64,000 nt of DNA from Sipunculus nudus (GCA_026874595.1 CM049308.1:12914001-12978000), one strand, 5' to 3'; positions 1 to 13,338 are shown, counted from the stretch's first letter. Translations and numbers: made by a program. The notes: generated by a model not told the origin, from the letters alone.

Positions 1-324
1 TGCCCTCCACATGTTCTGGCCATGTTGTGGAGATGTAATGGGATTGAGGCACCAACTTGCTGCATTCCATTTTATGCAAATCAAATTGTAAATTTTAAAC
101 TGACAGATCATCGCAGGCATTTTACAGTTTATGCTGTGTAGTCGAATTGCATTAAACGAAATGTATAAAAGAAATTACAGAATCCATGTTTTAAGTTCAG
201 TTCTTCATAACTTTCACAGAGTGGAAAAAAATCTCTATTTTAGGTAAGCCTATCATTTTATTAGCGCTCAGCCCTTAGGCTGATGGGCTATTGTCGTTAC
301 CCAAGCTGTCCGTCCGTCAGGCCA

Positions 325-884
325 GCGTCCTTTAACTTTTACCTTGTGAGAGGGATATCTCTAAAAGGATTCACCGTAGGAATTTTATTTCTTCGGTAAA
401 GATGTGTCTCGACAAAATCTCGGTCGAAGATGGGTGACCTTGACCTATTTTTCTACGTTTAGAGCAGATTATAGAAAAACACTTAGAAGCTTATTTCTCA
501 GGAACCATTGAGTGGATTTTCACAAAACTTACTATAATTATAGGGAGTGATGGTCTGTACGTGCTGCACTAGTAAGGGGGCGCCACCTATGATTTCTGAT
601 TTTTAATTAATTTTTCTCGGATTTTTCCAATTTGGCATTGTGAGCGGGATATCTCTAAAAGGATTCACTGTAGGAATTTTTTTTCCTTGGTGAAGATGTA
701 CATTGACAAAATCTCAGTCAAGTTCAAAGATGGGTGACCTTGACCTATATTTCTAAGTTTTAGAGCCGATTATTGAAAAACACTTAGAAGCTTATATCTC
801 AGGAACCATTGGTGGATTTTTACAAAACTTACTATGATTATTAGGACTGATGGTCTGTACCTGCTGCACAAGTAAGGGGGCGCC

Positions 885-886
<2 letters not shown>
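325..886. repeat. Tandem ~290-bp repeat, GGGGGCGCCAC-bearing
   Basis: Two to three degenerate head-to-tail units. Each contains a GATATCTCTAAAAGGATTCA block, a GGTGACCTTGACCTA block, an ACACTTAGAAGCTTAT block and a GTAAGGGGGCGCCAC end. The same unit recurs, diverged, at 8,635-8,977 and 14,638-15,080. It is the target into which the L1-type element at 887 inserted. Bases 1-324 hold nothing I can identify. Confidence 0.8.
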
Positions 887-917
<31 letters not shown>

Positions 918-1106
918 TTTATTATTATAAACAAAAATAAAAAGTACCAAGTTCCATGCAATATAGTGCGCAAAACCTGTGCATTGCATATAATTACATT
1001 TCCCGGGATAAATTCTTAATTATTTCTCATTTACATACATGTGTATATGCATACATATACTCATATATACATATATATTTTGATAGATACCTAAATTCAA
1101 TTGTGG

Positions 1107-4100
1107 CTAATCATAATTTTCCATATTTCTCCCAACTGCATAGGCCCCCCATCTGTCATTAAACTTATTAACCTTGTTATTTTTTTGTGCTATTTTAAAT
1201 TCCAATCTAGCATATTTCCAAACATGGAAACATGCCTGTGATAGTGATAGACCAATCTGGTTTGTTCTACACAAATAAATATATTGTTTGACCAGTAAAA
1301 TAATTAAATTGCTCAAATCTGATGAATATAAATCTCCATACAAGACTGTTAATTTACTTATTTCAATGTTAATTTTTATCTCTCTACACCAAGTCTCTAT
1401 TTCATACCACAACCGCTTCACATCTTCACAATACCAAAACAGATGTATAAGTGTCTCAGTTTCACATTTACAAAAAGTACATACATTAGTCTCTTTAATT
1501 TTCCATTTGTGTAACCAATAATTATTAACCAAGCAATTATTTAGAAGCTTGTACTGAAACACCCTGGATTTAGTGTCCAGACATAATTTAAAAGGCAATT
1601 GATATACTTTCTGATAATCAACCTCGATTCCCTTGGTGTATATACACACTTTGGGTGGAAAAGGCCCCTTTTCCAACAACTTATTTATGAACTCTGTATA
1701 TATCACACGAGAAGGAACCTTTATCACCTCAACAAAGTTCCCATTAAAATACTGGAGTGTAAGTGGATCTATTTGTGGTTCTATTGAGTGTTCATAGACC
1801 TTGTGCTGGTTAAACTTTGAGACCAGTGCATACCATTTTAAAAAATCTGAACCTTTAATACCTTTCTGTACCCAAAGGGTGAAAGGTATTATATTTCCAT
1901 ATTCATCAAATAAATCTTTACCTGTTATTACTCCAGCATTTAGAAATTGTTTCCAATATACAGATTTTCCTGATATTTTAACCATTTTGTTATTCCACAC
2001 TATCTGCCTCTGCAGTGGAACTGCTTCAAAATATCCTTTACGTTATGTGATATAACTTCTTAAAATCTCTTTATAAAAGTCAGGAATTTTAAATACATCA
2101 ATATCTTTCAATGCTATATTACTATTTAATAAAACTTTTATATCAGGGCAAATAGACTTCAAATAAAGGTTAAATAGAACTTTCCATGGTCTTTGTACTG
2201 GTGACACATATCGCTTTAGCCAAGATATTCTTGATGAAGATATAACAGACCCTAGGTGTGGAGCATTTAACCCTCCATTTTTTATTTCCTGCATTAATCT
2301 TATTCTTTTAATTCTCTCTTTGCCATTTTTCCAGATGAAGGCAAATACAATTTTATTCAGCTCATTGTAAAAGCTTTCTGGCACACTTTCATTTGTAAAA
2401 TAATAATTAAATTTTGAGAAAATAAATGTTTTAGCAATTTGTATCTTTCCAAGTAAAGACAGGCTTCTCTGTTTCCAGAGAGTCAGAGTATTTTCTACTG
2501 ACTTCAACTTGGCAGACAAGTTCAAATCAAGTGCCGCTTTTTTATCGTAAGACAAATAAATTCCTAAAATTTTCATGGGCTCCTCCGGCCATTTAATCCC
2601 CAATGGCTTTTGCAAACATTTCCTATTTTGACCTATCCATAGTCCTTCACATTTATCATAATTCATTTTTAGACCACTGTAAACACCAAATTCTTGTATT
2701 ATATGTAAAAATAGTTTTGCTGACTTTAAGTCTTGCACTATTCCAACTGTATCATCTGCGTACTGAAGTAGAGTAAAATTATGATTTTCAATTTCTATTC
2801 CTTTTATAACTTTATTCGTTTTAATATACTCTGCCATTACTTCTACAGCAATTACAAATAAATAAGGTGACAGTGGATCACCTTGGCGAACCCCTCTTTC
2901 CACTTTAAAGTATCCAGAGGTGACCCCATTGTTTACCGTGCAGCTTTCAACATTTTTGTATAAAATTTTAATCCATTGTGTGAAGGAGTTAGGAAAATTG
3001 TATTTATTCAAAACTGAAAACATGAAATCCCATTCTAAAGAGTCAAAAGCCTTTTCAAAATCTATACTTAAAAGGATACCTGGAATATCATTAACTTTGG
3101 TAAAATTGAGAATATCTGATAAAATTCTTATATTTTCTCCTATATACCTCCCTTGAACATAACCAGTTTGACTTTCATTTATTATAGTTGGCATAATCGT
3201 TTTCATTCTTAGTGAAAGTGTTTTTGATAATATTTTATAGTCTGCATTTAAAAGTGATATGGGTCTCCAATTTTTTAGTAGTGTCCGGTCTTTTTTCTTA
3301 TCTATCAATATAATTACTGCTTGCTTTTGCGATGCTGACAGTTCCCCCTCCTTGAAGGATTTATTGAATGAAGCTACCATTGCTGAACCAAAATATGACC
3401 AAAACTTAACATAAAATTCTACAGGTAGTCCATCATTACCTGGGGTTTTGTTACTTGCAAAAGTTTTTAAAGTATTGTGGCATTCTTCTTCTGTAATAAC
3501 TTTATCAAGTAGTTCTGAACTCTGTTTTGATATGGTTGGTAGATCTATATTTGTTAAAAATGCGTCTATATCCTCTTTTGTTTTACTTGCTTTTGATTGA
3601 TATAACTGTGAGTAAAATTCTTTTTGCATTAACAAAATTTGTTTAAGATCAGTGACTATTTCTCCTGTTGCTGATTTAAGTTTTCTGATACATTTTTGTC
3701 CATTATTATATTTCTCTAAGTTCAAAAAATACTTTGAATTTTTTTCTCCGTTTTCAAACCATCTTGTTTTTGATCTAATCATACAGCCCTGTGTTTTATA
3801 GTTATCTATTTCTTCTAACTTAGCTTTTACTTGACTTATTTCATCTTGTATCTCTTGGTCCTGACCTGAATCTGTATTATCCATGTTTTCATATAATTGT
3901 TTTAAATTTTGCTTAAGAGTTATTTCTCTTGACTTTCTTGCTTTTGCTCTTTTCTTACCAAATGATATACAAAACTGCCTTATTTTATATTCAAATATTT
4001 CCCATTTAACTCGTTCATCGCTCACACTGTCATACTCCTGATCCCATTTTATTTTTTCACCAATTAATTCCGATGTAAATTCAGCATCATCTAACAGCTC

Positions 4101-4874
4101 AGTGTTTAGTTTCCAGTAACCTTTTCCTTTCATCTCGGTATCAGTTAATTTTTCAATGTCCAGCAAAATAGCAAAGTGATCTGATTTGATATAAGGTTGA
4201 GTTCCAACTTCTTTAATACTATCTTGCAAGTTGCTCGAGATCCACCAATAGTCAAGTCTACTACAAATGTTCTCGCTTTTAAGCCTCCAGGTAAAATTTT
4301 TCTTTTTAGGGTACTTGATCCTGAAAATATCTATCAAAGAAAAATATTCTGATATCTTTGTGAAAGTTTCTACTACATTTTTCCTAATTTCTGTTAAGCC
4401 TCCTTTTTTGTCTAATTTTGCATTGAAAATAATGTTTAGATCCCCTCCTAAAATTACTTGATCAAAAGGATCTATGTATTGCCTTAATATATTATATAAC
4501 TTTGTGTAGAAGATTTTTTGTTCTGTCACATTGTTTGGTGCATAAATATTGATAAGTTTAAATTCTTCTTGTTTTAACTTTAGTTTTACAATTAAAATTC
4601 TACCATTTGATGAGCTATATAATTTAGTCAGATCTTCTATTTCTAAATTCCTTTTAAAAAATATAGCGCATCCCTTACTTAATGAATTTGCATGACAGAA
4701 GAAACCTTTCCCATGCCATTCATTGCACCATTGATTTTCTGTTTCCTTAGTTCCATGAGTTTCCTGTAAAAACAAAATGTCACTATTGTTTGCTTTGGCC
4801 CACCTAAAGACTGATCTTCGTTTTTTCTGATTCCCTAATCCTCGTACATTTAAACTAACTAATCTGAATACCAT
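1107..4874 (-). pseudogene. L1/Tx1-type ORF2: endonuclease and reverse transcriptase, one in-frame stop
   Basis: This encodes the target-primed reverse-transcription enzyme of the element. The APE-type endonuclease starts at the first Met (SLNVRGLG, LQETHG, GGDLN, SRLDYWW, SDHFAILL). The reverse transcriptase follows, with IDFEKAFDSLEW, GVRQGDPLSPYLF and the catalytic YADD at residues 705-708. Near the C-terminus a Cys/His cluster (CTFCKCETETLIHLFWYC) matches the zinc-binding tail typical of L1/Tx1 ORF2. A single TAA at 2,043-2,045 interrupts the frame after residue 943. The same frame then stays open down to 1,107, about 1,255 codons in all, so the loss looks like a point change and not decay. 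Typical L1-type ORF2 proteins are about 1,200-1,300 residues. Confidence 0.93.
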
Positions 4875-7800
4875 AGATAATTTATTTTAATTTCTTTTAG
4901 CTTGGGGAGACAGATTTTATCTTTAGTGATTTTAATTTTTAATTGCCACATACATATTTTGTAGTTGAAAAAATTATAAAGTGTAAAAATAAATACATTG
5001 TAGGGTGTTGTATAGGCAAAATATATGTTCAAATAATAATTTGTGAGGGCACTTTTAACCCTACAACATGTAACCTTCCACATATAGCCTATATAACAAC
5101 TAGGCAACACTACAAAGGTTACCTGGATCCCTTTGATCCAGCTTAAACCTACTGTGCAATTAGCACACAGTTTAGGTTTATTTTCCGACATGTGAAAATG
5201 AAGACAACTGGCTGGCACCTCCCTTCTTAAAATACTATTTAAACACAAAAAGAGGCTTCCCCGTATTATACACTGTAACCATCTGTAATAAATTCATAAT
5301 ATTAATAATATATGTCTTTTCCTTTTCTACTCTTATATACCCCATATACATAAATACATGTTATCTCAGACCAGCTATAATCTTCTGTGGAAGAAACATA
5401 TACTCAAGTTAATAAAAAATAATTAAATAAATAAAATAGACCCCTCTTCATTTAGCTTCACATTGACTTCTTTCAATTATTCCAATTAAAATTTTACCTA
5501 CCATAGCCATAAACAGTCCCTTTATATTTAATTATAAGCATATGCTAAGGGTTTTCTTAAAAAATAATAATAATAATAAATACTACTGGTAGTCTAGATG
5601 GGAGCTGATTCCTCCGATTACATTTAAATGAACATGCCTTTAGACTAACTTTAATTCCATTTAGTTCACAGCTTGTTTTTATGCCTACAGACCCAGTCTG
5701 TATTCCCTGGTATTTACTTGTAGTCTCAACCCATGCTAAATATATATAAATATATGTAGATATAAAATCCATAAATAATAATAAATAAAGATATTTCCGA
5801 AGATTCTCAATGTGTCTCTGTTACCTAATTAACATCTTATTTCTTTTTTTTTCCACTTCTCTTCCTACTTTACCTTTGATACAATGCAATTAATTGTGGT
5901 CCCACAAAAACTGCTTTATAATTAAATGAGAGACCTGTGGGCCACAGTAATCAGCGTCAATGAGATTGAAGGTTAAATTTTAAATAATCATAAATGGGAA
6001 TCAAGTTTAAGAGAAAATGTTAGTATAGACCATGGTTGATTCATCTGTGGTTTGTAATAATGAGTCACATAATACTGAAATATTATAATATTGGGCAGAA
6101 TGACCATGCTCCCCCCCCCCCCCCCCTTTTTCCTCTTCCTTTTAAACTTTCAGATTAAAAGAGTTGGTCCAGTTTCTGACTCATGTATGGGAAGAATCCG
6201 ATATATGCCTGTATCTGATAAATTTAGGCATTCAGTGGAAAACTAAAAAGAACCTAGCTACAATTTCCAGACTCATTTCCATCGTTTAGTAAAAGACCTT
6301 ACTTACAGTTAGCCATATGCTTCGTTTTAAATATAGAATTACTGATTTGAAAGTGTTTTTTTTCCTTATGAACATGGCAAGTTGTCTAGTAAAGCCTAAA
6401 TTTGCCATAAAAAGTTAAAATTTTTGTTTGATTCCTGTATTTGTCTATAACAATGTATCCCTTATTCTGGTGAATATACTTTTATTTCCCTTTCTTCCTT
6501 CCCCTTTTTCCTTTTTCTCTTTCTTTTTTTCCAACCATTTAAAATCAATCATATATATTACATCATATTATACCATATGGCATCTCCTGCTTTATTACAG
6601 ACTTTGAACCAGATTATTACTTTCAATAAATTAGTTCTGATACCTACTTTATCACAAGACTGCACCATCATACAAAATGGATATTAAATTATATTTATAT
6701 GATATTAAACAATACACCTAGGCATTTTAAAATACATATGAATATAAGCCTCAAAAACCTCAATTGGCATTTCACCAGCTTTAACATCAGAATACAGTTA
6801 GTTTCTCCTGCCTCTTAACATCAAAGCATCCTTTCACCTTTCAATTTACATGAAAATAGGTTTTGTCAAAAATACAATATAGAGGAAAAGACGAAGAATA
6901 AAGTTCTATAAGCTGTTCTAATATTTCCAAATCCATATAAATAATGCTATTCATCATTTGATAATCATTATGTCTACAGCACATATGAAATGGAATTTTA
7001 CTTAAAAATGAGCATTGTATTCCTAAGTGAACCTGTTACTCTTTCCACTAATCACATCGTTCATATACGAGGTGTTACCAATATTATATTTATCTATCTA
7101 TTATACTCCTATATCATGACTGTTTTCCTATTCTGACAAGTCTTGTAAAATTCCATCCACTATACATACAGCAGAAAGATTTACTAAGCATCCTTTCACT
7201 CTTCATTTTCAATAAAAATAAGTGTTCATGTGATATTTGTTAATACTGTAATACAAAAAGGATAAAATAAAGAGTGGTAAGTTTGATCCTATATTTTCCC
7301 ATTTTGCTATTCATTATTTAATAATTAATAACATCATTAAATATGAAATGTTATTGTCCATAAGAGGCAGTACTACATTCATAAGTGAACATGTCACCCT
7401 TTCCATATATCACATCCTTCATAAATGATGTATTACCACTACCAGTACTACTAGTATCATACTCCTATATCACGACTCTTTTCCCATTAAGGCATTATGG
7501 CAGCATCTTGTAAAAATTCCGCTCACTGTGATGATAGCAGCTAGTATCACAAAAACCATCTCTTCATGAAAATTAGTGTGATATTTTGTCAATACCGTAA
7601 TGTAAAAATAGTAACAAAATAATGTCTCAGTCATACAACATTACAAGGACTCCATGACTATTGAGTGATAATAGGGGATTTAAGGGAAAAAAAGGGGGGT
7701 TTGTTTTATTAGAAAAAGTGATATACATTCCAATGGGAAAATATAAAACTTACAATTGAAGAAAAAAAAACAATACCACTTGTGAAGTTCAGTCACAGGA

Positions 7801-8032
7801 CAATGTCTACATAAAAGGTCTTAAGTGACGGCTTCGGAGGCTACAGCTGTCCACCTGGTCCTCAACCACTGGCCTTGACCTCTTCATAGATTACCGTAGA
7901 TATCCGTAGCTGGCTCTTCGTTTTCCGATAACTTCCTAGATGTCGCTTTTTTTCCGTCTGGGCAGCGCTGGCGCCATAAGTAGTGTCCAGGCGAAGTTCT
8001 GGTTCAGTGAACTTCCCTCCACGAGGATAATC
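4875..8032 (-). other. 3.1-kb non-coding spacer between ORF1 and ORF2 of the L1-type element
   Basis: AT-rich, with no ORF above about 130 codons in any frame that looks coding. It lies inside the target duplications of the element and is therefore part of it or an older insertion within it. It contains a C17 tract near 6,111 and a degenerate tandem repeat in its 5' third (see 6,840-7,625). Most L1 elements have spacers of well under 100 bp, so this is unusual. Confidence 0.75.
6840..7625. repeat. Degenerate ~355-bp tandem repeat inside the L1-type spacer
   Basis: Shared landmarks in order: GCATCCTTTCAC; a GATATT(T)TGT..AATAC..TAAT block; TTGCTATTCAT or TGCTATTCATCATTT; CATAAGTGAAC or CCTAAGTGAACCTGT; CTCCTATATCA(T/C)GACT; and TCTTGTAAAA(A)TTCC. 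These recur at about 6,840, 6,945-7,275 and 7,303-7,625 with extensive divergence. There is no coding potential. Confidence 0.7.
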
Positions 8033-8634
8033 TCAGGGGCTCTCAGGTTCTATTATTTTGACTGGGTGACCATTGACAAAGAGCTCCCCTCTCCAAAATC
8101 GAACTTTGTTTCCCTTTTCGTATTCACAGTTCATTTGGTTCTTTGCCTTTTGTTTGAGTTTAAAATCCTGTTGTGTGAGATCCTCAACCACGCGAACATT
8201 CCGCATGTTTTTCTTTTTACAGTTTATTATGACTTCAGTTCTGTCTACCCTGCTATAAAAACGGACAATAATATGTCTCGGGTTACGACCCTTTTTACCA
8301 GTTCTATGTGCCGTTTCAATTCTGTCTCTTATATCTGTGATGGTACTTTCGTTTTCTTCACCCAACAATTTATTTTCAGCAATAATTTTTGTGGCCACCT
8401 CTCTACAGTTTTCACTCCACGCTTGCTCTGGTATCCCAATTATCCGAGCATTCCACTCTCTGCTGCGCCTCTCTTGTTTGTTAAGTTCGTCATTCAAGCG
8501 TTGTTCAAGTTGTTCTATTTTCTGTTCCTTTGCGATATTGTCTTCTTGTAGTTTCTGCACCGTTGCATTTAGCTCTTTTATGTGTTTGTTGTCATTGTCT
8601 TTAGATTTTTGTAATTCCTCAATATCGAATATCA
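8033..8634 (-). pseudogene. L1-type ORF1 protein, 5'-truncated
   Basis: The frame is open from the element's 5' junction to the stop at 8,033, with no ATG inside the preserved N-terminal part, so the true start lay upstream and was lost. The first ~60 residues are a heptad-rich, Lys/Glu/Leu/Asn-rich coiled coil (ELQKSK..IEQLEQRLNDELNKQE). It is followed by the RRM-like core of L1 ORF1p (NARIIGIPEQ, RIETAHRTGKKG, RHIIVRFYSRVDR) and a basic C-terminal domain (QQDFKLKQKAKNQM). Known L1 ORF1p trimerises through the coiled coil and binds element RNA. Here it is a fragment of about 200 codons. Confidence 0.88.
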
Positions 8635-8981
8635 GGGGGCGCCACTTACAATTTCTAATTTTTAATGAATTTTTCTCGGATTTTTCAACTTTGGCCTTGT
8701 GAGCAGGATATCTCCAAAGGTATTCAACACAGGAACTTCATTTCTTCAGTGCTGATGCATATTTACAAAATCTTGGTAATGTTCAAGGACGGGTGACCTT
8801 GACCTACTTTTCAAGGTCGCATAGCTAAGAATAGAGTAAAACTTAGGAGCTTATTTCTCAGGAAGCATTTGGTGGATTAATATGAAACATGGTACGTACC
8901 TCTCCAGTTTAAATTTATGACTGAGACATGTACAGATATACATCAATGTGAGAACAAATATTTCGTACTTGTTACTGTTAC

Positions 8982-9764
8982 TGATACAGAGGTGGGGTTG
9001 GGGGATGTCCCCACCTGTATCACATACGGTTGCTGATGCGCGTGGCAGACAATGTTCCAAGACCAGTTTGATGACAGAAGCCTTTATTCAATAGCAAGCG
9101 GTCTGGGACAGTCTCTCTCTCTGAGAGAGCCGCCCAGCCTCCCTGAATCTCTCTGACTCTCAGTGCGCACTACAGATAGTTTTGTTACAGATCTTTCACG
9201 TGACATATGAGACATACATATCCATATTTCTGCATTTCGTCATAAAAGCTAAACCTTATTGGATGACTCAAAGTAGGTCACAATTACATCAGAGTTATAA
9301 GTGTTCTTCCTCACTTTCGTGAGATCTGATTGGACAAAAGTGCTATGGAAAATCCCAAGTCTGACCTGACATACATCCAATTATAGACTGACCTACAAGT
9401 CCTATTTGGAGGACAGTGCTTATATACACATGCGGAGTCTCATAAAATAACATGTTTTAATTGTGTTCTACCATTCCCTCATAAAGACTAAACACATAAG
9501 TCATTCTGTGACACTATTTCTGTTTGTACAGACTTAAAATAGACCTTATAATGGTTTGGTGTACTGTTCTCTGATTAAACTGGGAGAGAAGCCTATATGT
9601 GTGTGAACGGATGACTGGTTGTCGGGTGTCATCAATTATGAGAAGTCATTAATTGTTCAGTCTGACATGCCTGAAACTGAGCTTGTATTTGTGAAATATG
9701 AAATGTGAAATATTCCTTGAAATATGTGTTAAGTCACAAATATGCACTTTCCTACTCCATAACA
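8982..9764. repeat. Left LTR
   Basis: 783 bp, starting TGATACAGAGGTGGGG and ending CCTACTCCATAACA. It includes a TCTCTCTCTCTGAGAGAG palindromic stretch near 9,110 and a TTATATA box-like sequence near 9,420. It matches the right LTR almost base for base. Confidence 0.9.
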
Positions 9765-12556
9765 TATCCCTCTGGTATTCAGAATGAGGCTCCGGCCTCA
9801 TTGGCTAAGTTTGAGAAAATTTAGTTATTTCAAGAAGGATAACTGGAATGTAGATGACAGAAATACATTATGTGTAAGGATATATGTCTGTAGATAGTAA
9901 AGTGTTTCAGGACTGATGTGTGAGATGGAATTACACAGATCAATATAGATGTGGGATACATGAACATGTCACATTTCCAGATGTAACAGTGTAAGGAATA
10001 AGGTACTGAATGTTTTAAATTATGTAGCATTACGACAACAGTGCCTAAGCTGTCCTATATAAGCCGTGAAAGGAGATATATATAGCTACACATATATGCT
10101 AACTAACACAGAATTTCTTTTTTTGTGAATTGACAATCCTAAACAATATCTAGAAGATAAAATGCTGATGTGTAAGGAATCAGGAACAACATCGCAACCA
10201 TGATGACATTATTTGACATCCTAAAATAAGCATTAAACATTAGATTAAATAAGTATGGCAGTATCTAAATAGAATCAATAAATATCTTAATAGATATGAT
10301 TATAGCATCATGTTCATAATGAATGCACAGCTAGAATATATACAAGTACTATGCATACCGTATAAGCAATGGAATAATTCAAAGTATGTGAACCATTCTA
10401 GCATACAGTAAGTTATGTTACATAAAGATGTTCTGTCGAACAGCAATATGCATTTACAATTATAACAAGTGAATTAGCAATGCCTGTAGCTAAACATACA
10501 ATTCCTATGGAAAAAGTGATCATGAATTCCTAATCTGACAAAGTGTATATACTCTGTGCCTAAGAGTTACATATACATAAGTACATGACAATCTGCTCTG
10601 TGCTGATCAGTACCAATAATTCAAAATACATCTTGGCTTTCATACTTGCCATTGGGACAAGTTGACTTGAGAATAATGGAAGGTTGATTTGCTATTCCTT
10701 TAGCATAACACAACTGGTGTACCTTACCAGCGGATAAGTACATGACAGAATGATGTCATTCCTAACGACAGAGGAATGTTGTACATATATTCCCATTGAT
10801 TACCAATTTTTGTGCATAAACAAGGCGAAAGTTGTGTGAAAATGTAATGATAAATGAAAATAAATCCCTGACAGTTGCAAGCATCGATCTAGACCATATG
10901 GATTTTGATGGTAATTTTATTGCTAGCTATTTATGTGCAAGATCAAACATACATCTGTAGAGTGATGATTAAAATTAAATGAAAAATGTTAATGCTTGAA
11001 ATCCTTGTCACTCCACATTTTGGTTTATGGGTTAAAGGAAGCATGAATGCAGTGACCAGAATGCATTTGCTCATGAAACATGTCTGTCATAGTACGTGTA
11101 AATGTGAATTCCTATGAGAAGAATTCCTGTGCTAACCTACATATCTTGCCTGGCATTTCCAGCTATCAATAAGGTTAACCATATCAAACCCTTGTTTGAG
11201 GCAATAATGTGACCACAGGTCAGTGCATTATTGACTTTTGGAGTCATCACACTCCCCAGTTTGTCCAATTCCCTGTATATTGGGGGGCTTCCCATGAACC
11301 CGTGTTTGTGGACCAAACTGTGACAATTGAAAATAAGCATCGCATTGTGCATTGGTGACACAATGGGCTACCATTCCATTAAAGTTATAGCCAGGAGAGC
11401 ATTTCGATACCTGATGATTTGGTATGGAACAACACATGAGAAAATCTCAATATAAATGAATGCTAACATGCTGATGGTTTTTGCATATTGCTCTACTCTA
11501 GGAATTCTTTAATGTGAATCAATACAGTCATTTTGGTGACATTACATGTAAACATCTTAGATAGACATTACTATATCAAATCTAATATTGATAGTTCTAC
11601 ACTGTTTAATGTGGTTGTTGTAACAATTATTCCATGCATACCATATCAATAAGATAGAGACACTATAAATTATATCATTTTACAATTATGACACAGCAAT
11701 AAGAGAAAGTTATATTGTACTACATTCATATTAATATTTTTTTTTGTGTTTAGTTTTACAACATATTCATGCAAAATATTCTAAAATGCCCCAAATTTTA
11801 CATTGGGTATTTAAAATTCAGAGTCTCTGGTTTAGTTTTTCATTACCTCAGGCAATCTTGGGATCTTTGGGTCTTCTGTTGTCTTCCCTGCTTACTTGGG
11901 TGGTTTCTTTTTCTTCCTGGAGTCATGGTATGGAAGGTGATGCAGAAGATAGTGGTAGAACGGCAAATCTGCTTCTAGTAGTTGCAGGAACATAGCGAGG
12001 AACTTTTTGTGAGATAACACACAGTGCACGTGGTATGGCCAGTGGTATTGTTGTTGACATAGGCCCGAAGCTGGCTTGTCCCGATATTGATTTTTTTTTG
12101 GTGTGGCTGGTCCGAAACAATGATGATCTCAGGTTGAGATATCACAGCACTTTTTTTTAGCGAAAAATGTCATTTTTGCAACTTTAAATAACTTAAAGCA
12201 AAATACTGCTCAACAGTGTCCTTGTGGTTGAAAGATACAGTGAGAGTCTTTGATCTTCTTAAGCAGAGTACTGAGAAAACTGCAGCCAAGTTAAAGTTTG
12301 AAGAGAGAGTTCATAGCAAAGTTTGATACCTTCAGCAGCAGAGATGACATTCTTGATGTTAGGCTGTGATCCGGTACCTGGGTTGAAGTTCCAATGCATG
12401 GGTTGGTAGACCAGTCAGTGGCATCTGTGGCTGCAAGAGGGGGATCTTCATTCATCACTCCAGCTGGAAGCATTGTCGGTTTTTCTGGCACTGATGTGCT
12501 TGAAGTGAATCCCGGTTCATCCACCATAATGATACAGGACCCGGTCTCCACCAAAA
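9765..12556. other. Interior of the LTR element, no recognisable gene
   Basis: 2.8 kb, AT-rich from 9,765 to about 11,800, then more mixed. Short minus-strand frames occur at 11,923-12,120 and 12,291-12,554. The last is Ser/Thr/Pro-rich and lies next to the right LTR, where a gag remnant would sit if the element runs on the minus strand. I cannot identify it. Direct similarity of CCACCATAATGATAC and CCACCAAAATGATAC just before the right LTR suggests a small duplication at that junction. Confidence 0.6.
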
Positions 12557-13338
12557 TGATACGATGGAGGGGTTGGGGATGTCCCCACCTGTATCACATA
12601 CGGTTGCTGATGCGCGTGGCAGACAATGTTCCAAGACCAGTTTGATGACAGAAGCCTTTATTCAATAGCAAGCGGTCTGGGACAGTCTCTCTCTCTGAGA
12701 GAGCCGCCCAGCCTCCCTGAATCTCTCTGACTCTCAGTGCGCACTACAGATAGTTTTGTTACAGATCTTTCACGTGACATATGAGACATACATATCCATA
12801 TTTCTGCATTTCGTCATAAAAGCTAAACCTTATTGGATGACTCAAAGTAGGTCACAATTACATCAGAGTTATAAGTGTTCTTCCTCACTTTCGTGAGATC
12901 TGATTGGACAAAAGTGCTATGGAAAATCCCAAGTCTGACCTGACATACATCCAATTATAGACTGACCTACAAGTCCTATTTGGAGGACAGTGCTTATATA
13001 CACATGCGGAGTCTCATAAAATAACATGTTTTAATTGTGTTCTACCATTCCCTCATAAAGACTAAACACATAAGTCATTCTGTGACACTATTTCTGTTTG
13101 TACAGACTTAAAATAGACCTTATAATGGTTTGGTGTACTGTTCTCTGATTAAACTGGGAGAGAAGCCTATATGTGTGTGAACGGATGACTGGTTGTCGGG
13201 TGTCATCAATTATGAGAAGTCATTAATTGTTCAGTCTGACATGCCTGAAACTGAGCTTGTATTTGTGAAATATGAAATGTGAAATATTCCTTGAAATATG
13301 TGTTAAGTCACAAATATGCACTTTCCTACTCCATAACA
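12557..13338. repeat. Right LTR
   Basis: 782 bp, starting TGATACGATGGAGGGG and ending CCATAACA, then TTAC (the target duplication) and the CGCC of the host block. It differs from the left LTR mainly in the first 20 bases. Confidence 0.9.

Larger units (their letters stand above)
887..8634 (-). mobile_element. L1/Tx1-type LINE, 5'-truncated in ORF1
   Basis: A minus-strand non-LTR retrotransposon of 7.75 kb. GGGGGCGCCACTT at 876-888 is repeated at 8,635-8,647 as the target duplication, and the empty site is visible near 14,740. The 3' end is poly(A), seen as 29 T at 887-915. The order along the element is an ORF1 fragment (8,634-8,033), a 3.1-kb non-coding spacer, ORF2 (4,874-1,107), then a short 3' UTR. 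The 5' end falls inside the ORF1 coiled coil, so the promoter and 5' UTR are missing. ORF2 carries one in-frame stop. The copy is dead but recent, because the target duplication is still perfect. Confidence 0.92.
8982..13338. mobile_element. Non-autonomous LTR retrotransposon with ~780-bp LTRs
   Basis: Two direct repeats, 8,982-9,764 and 12,557-13,338, begin TGATAC and end CCATAACA (TG..CA). They are almost identical apart from the first ~20 bases and one G-run. The flanking TTAC at 8,978-8,981 and 13,339-13,342 is the target duplication, confirmed by the empty site at about 15,075. The 2.8-kb interior has only ORFs below 90 codons and no protease, reverse transcriptase, integrase or clear gag motif. 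It must have been moved by enzymes from elsewhere. The near-identity of the LTRs indicates a recent insertion. Orientation is uncertain. On the minus strand, TGGTGGAGACCGGG three bases inside the LTR is a possible primer-binding site, which weakly favours minus. Confidence 0.88.
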
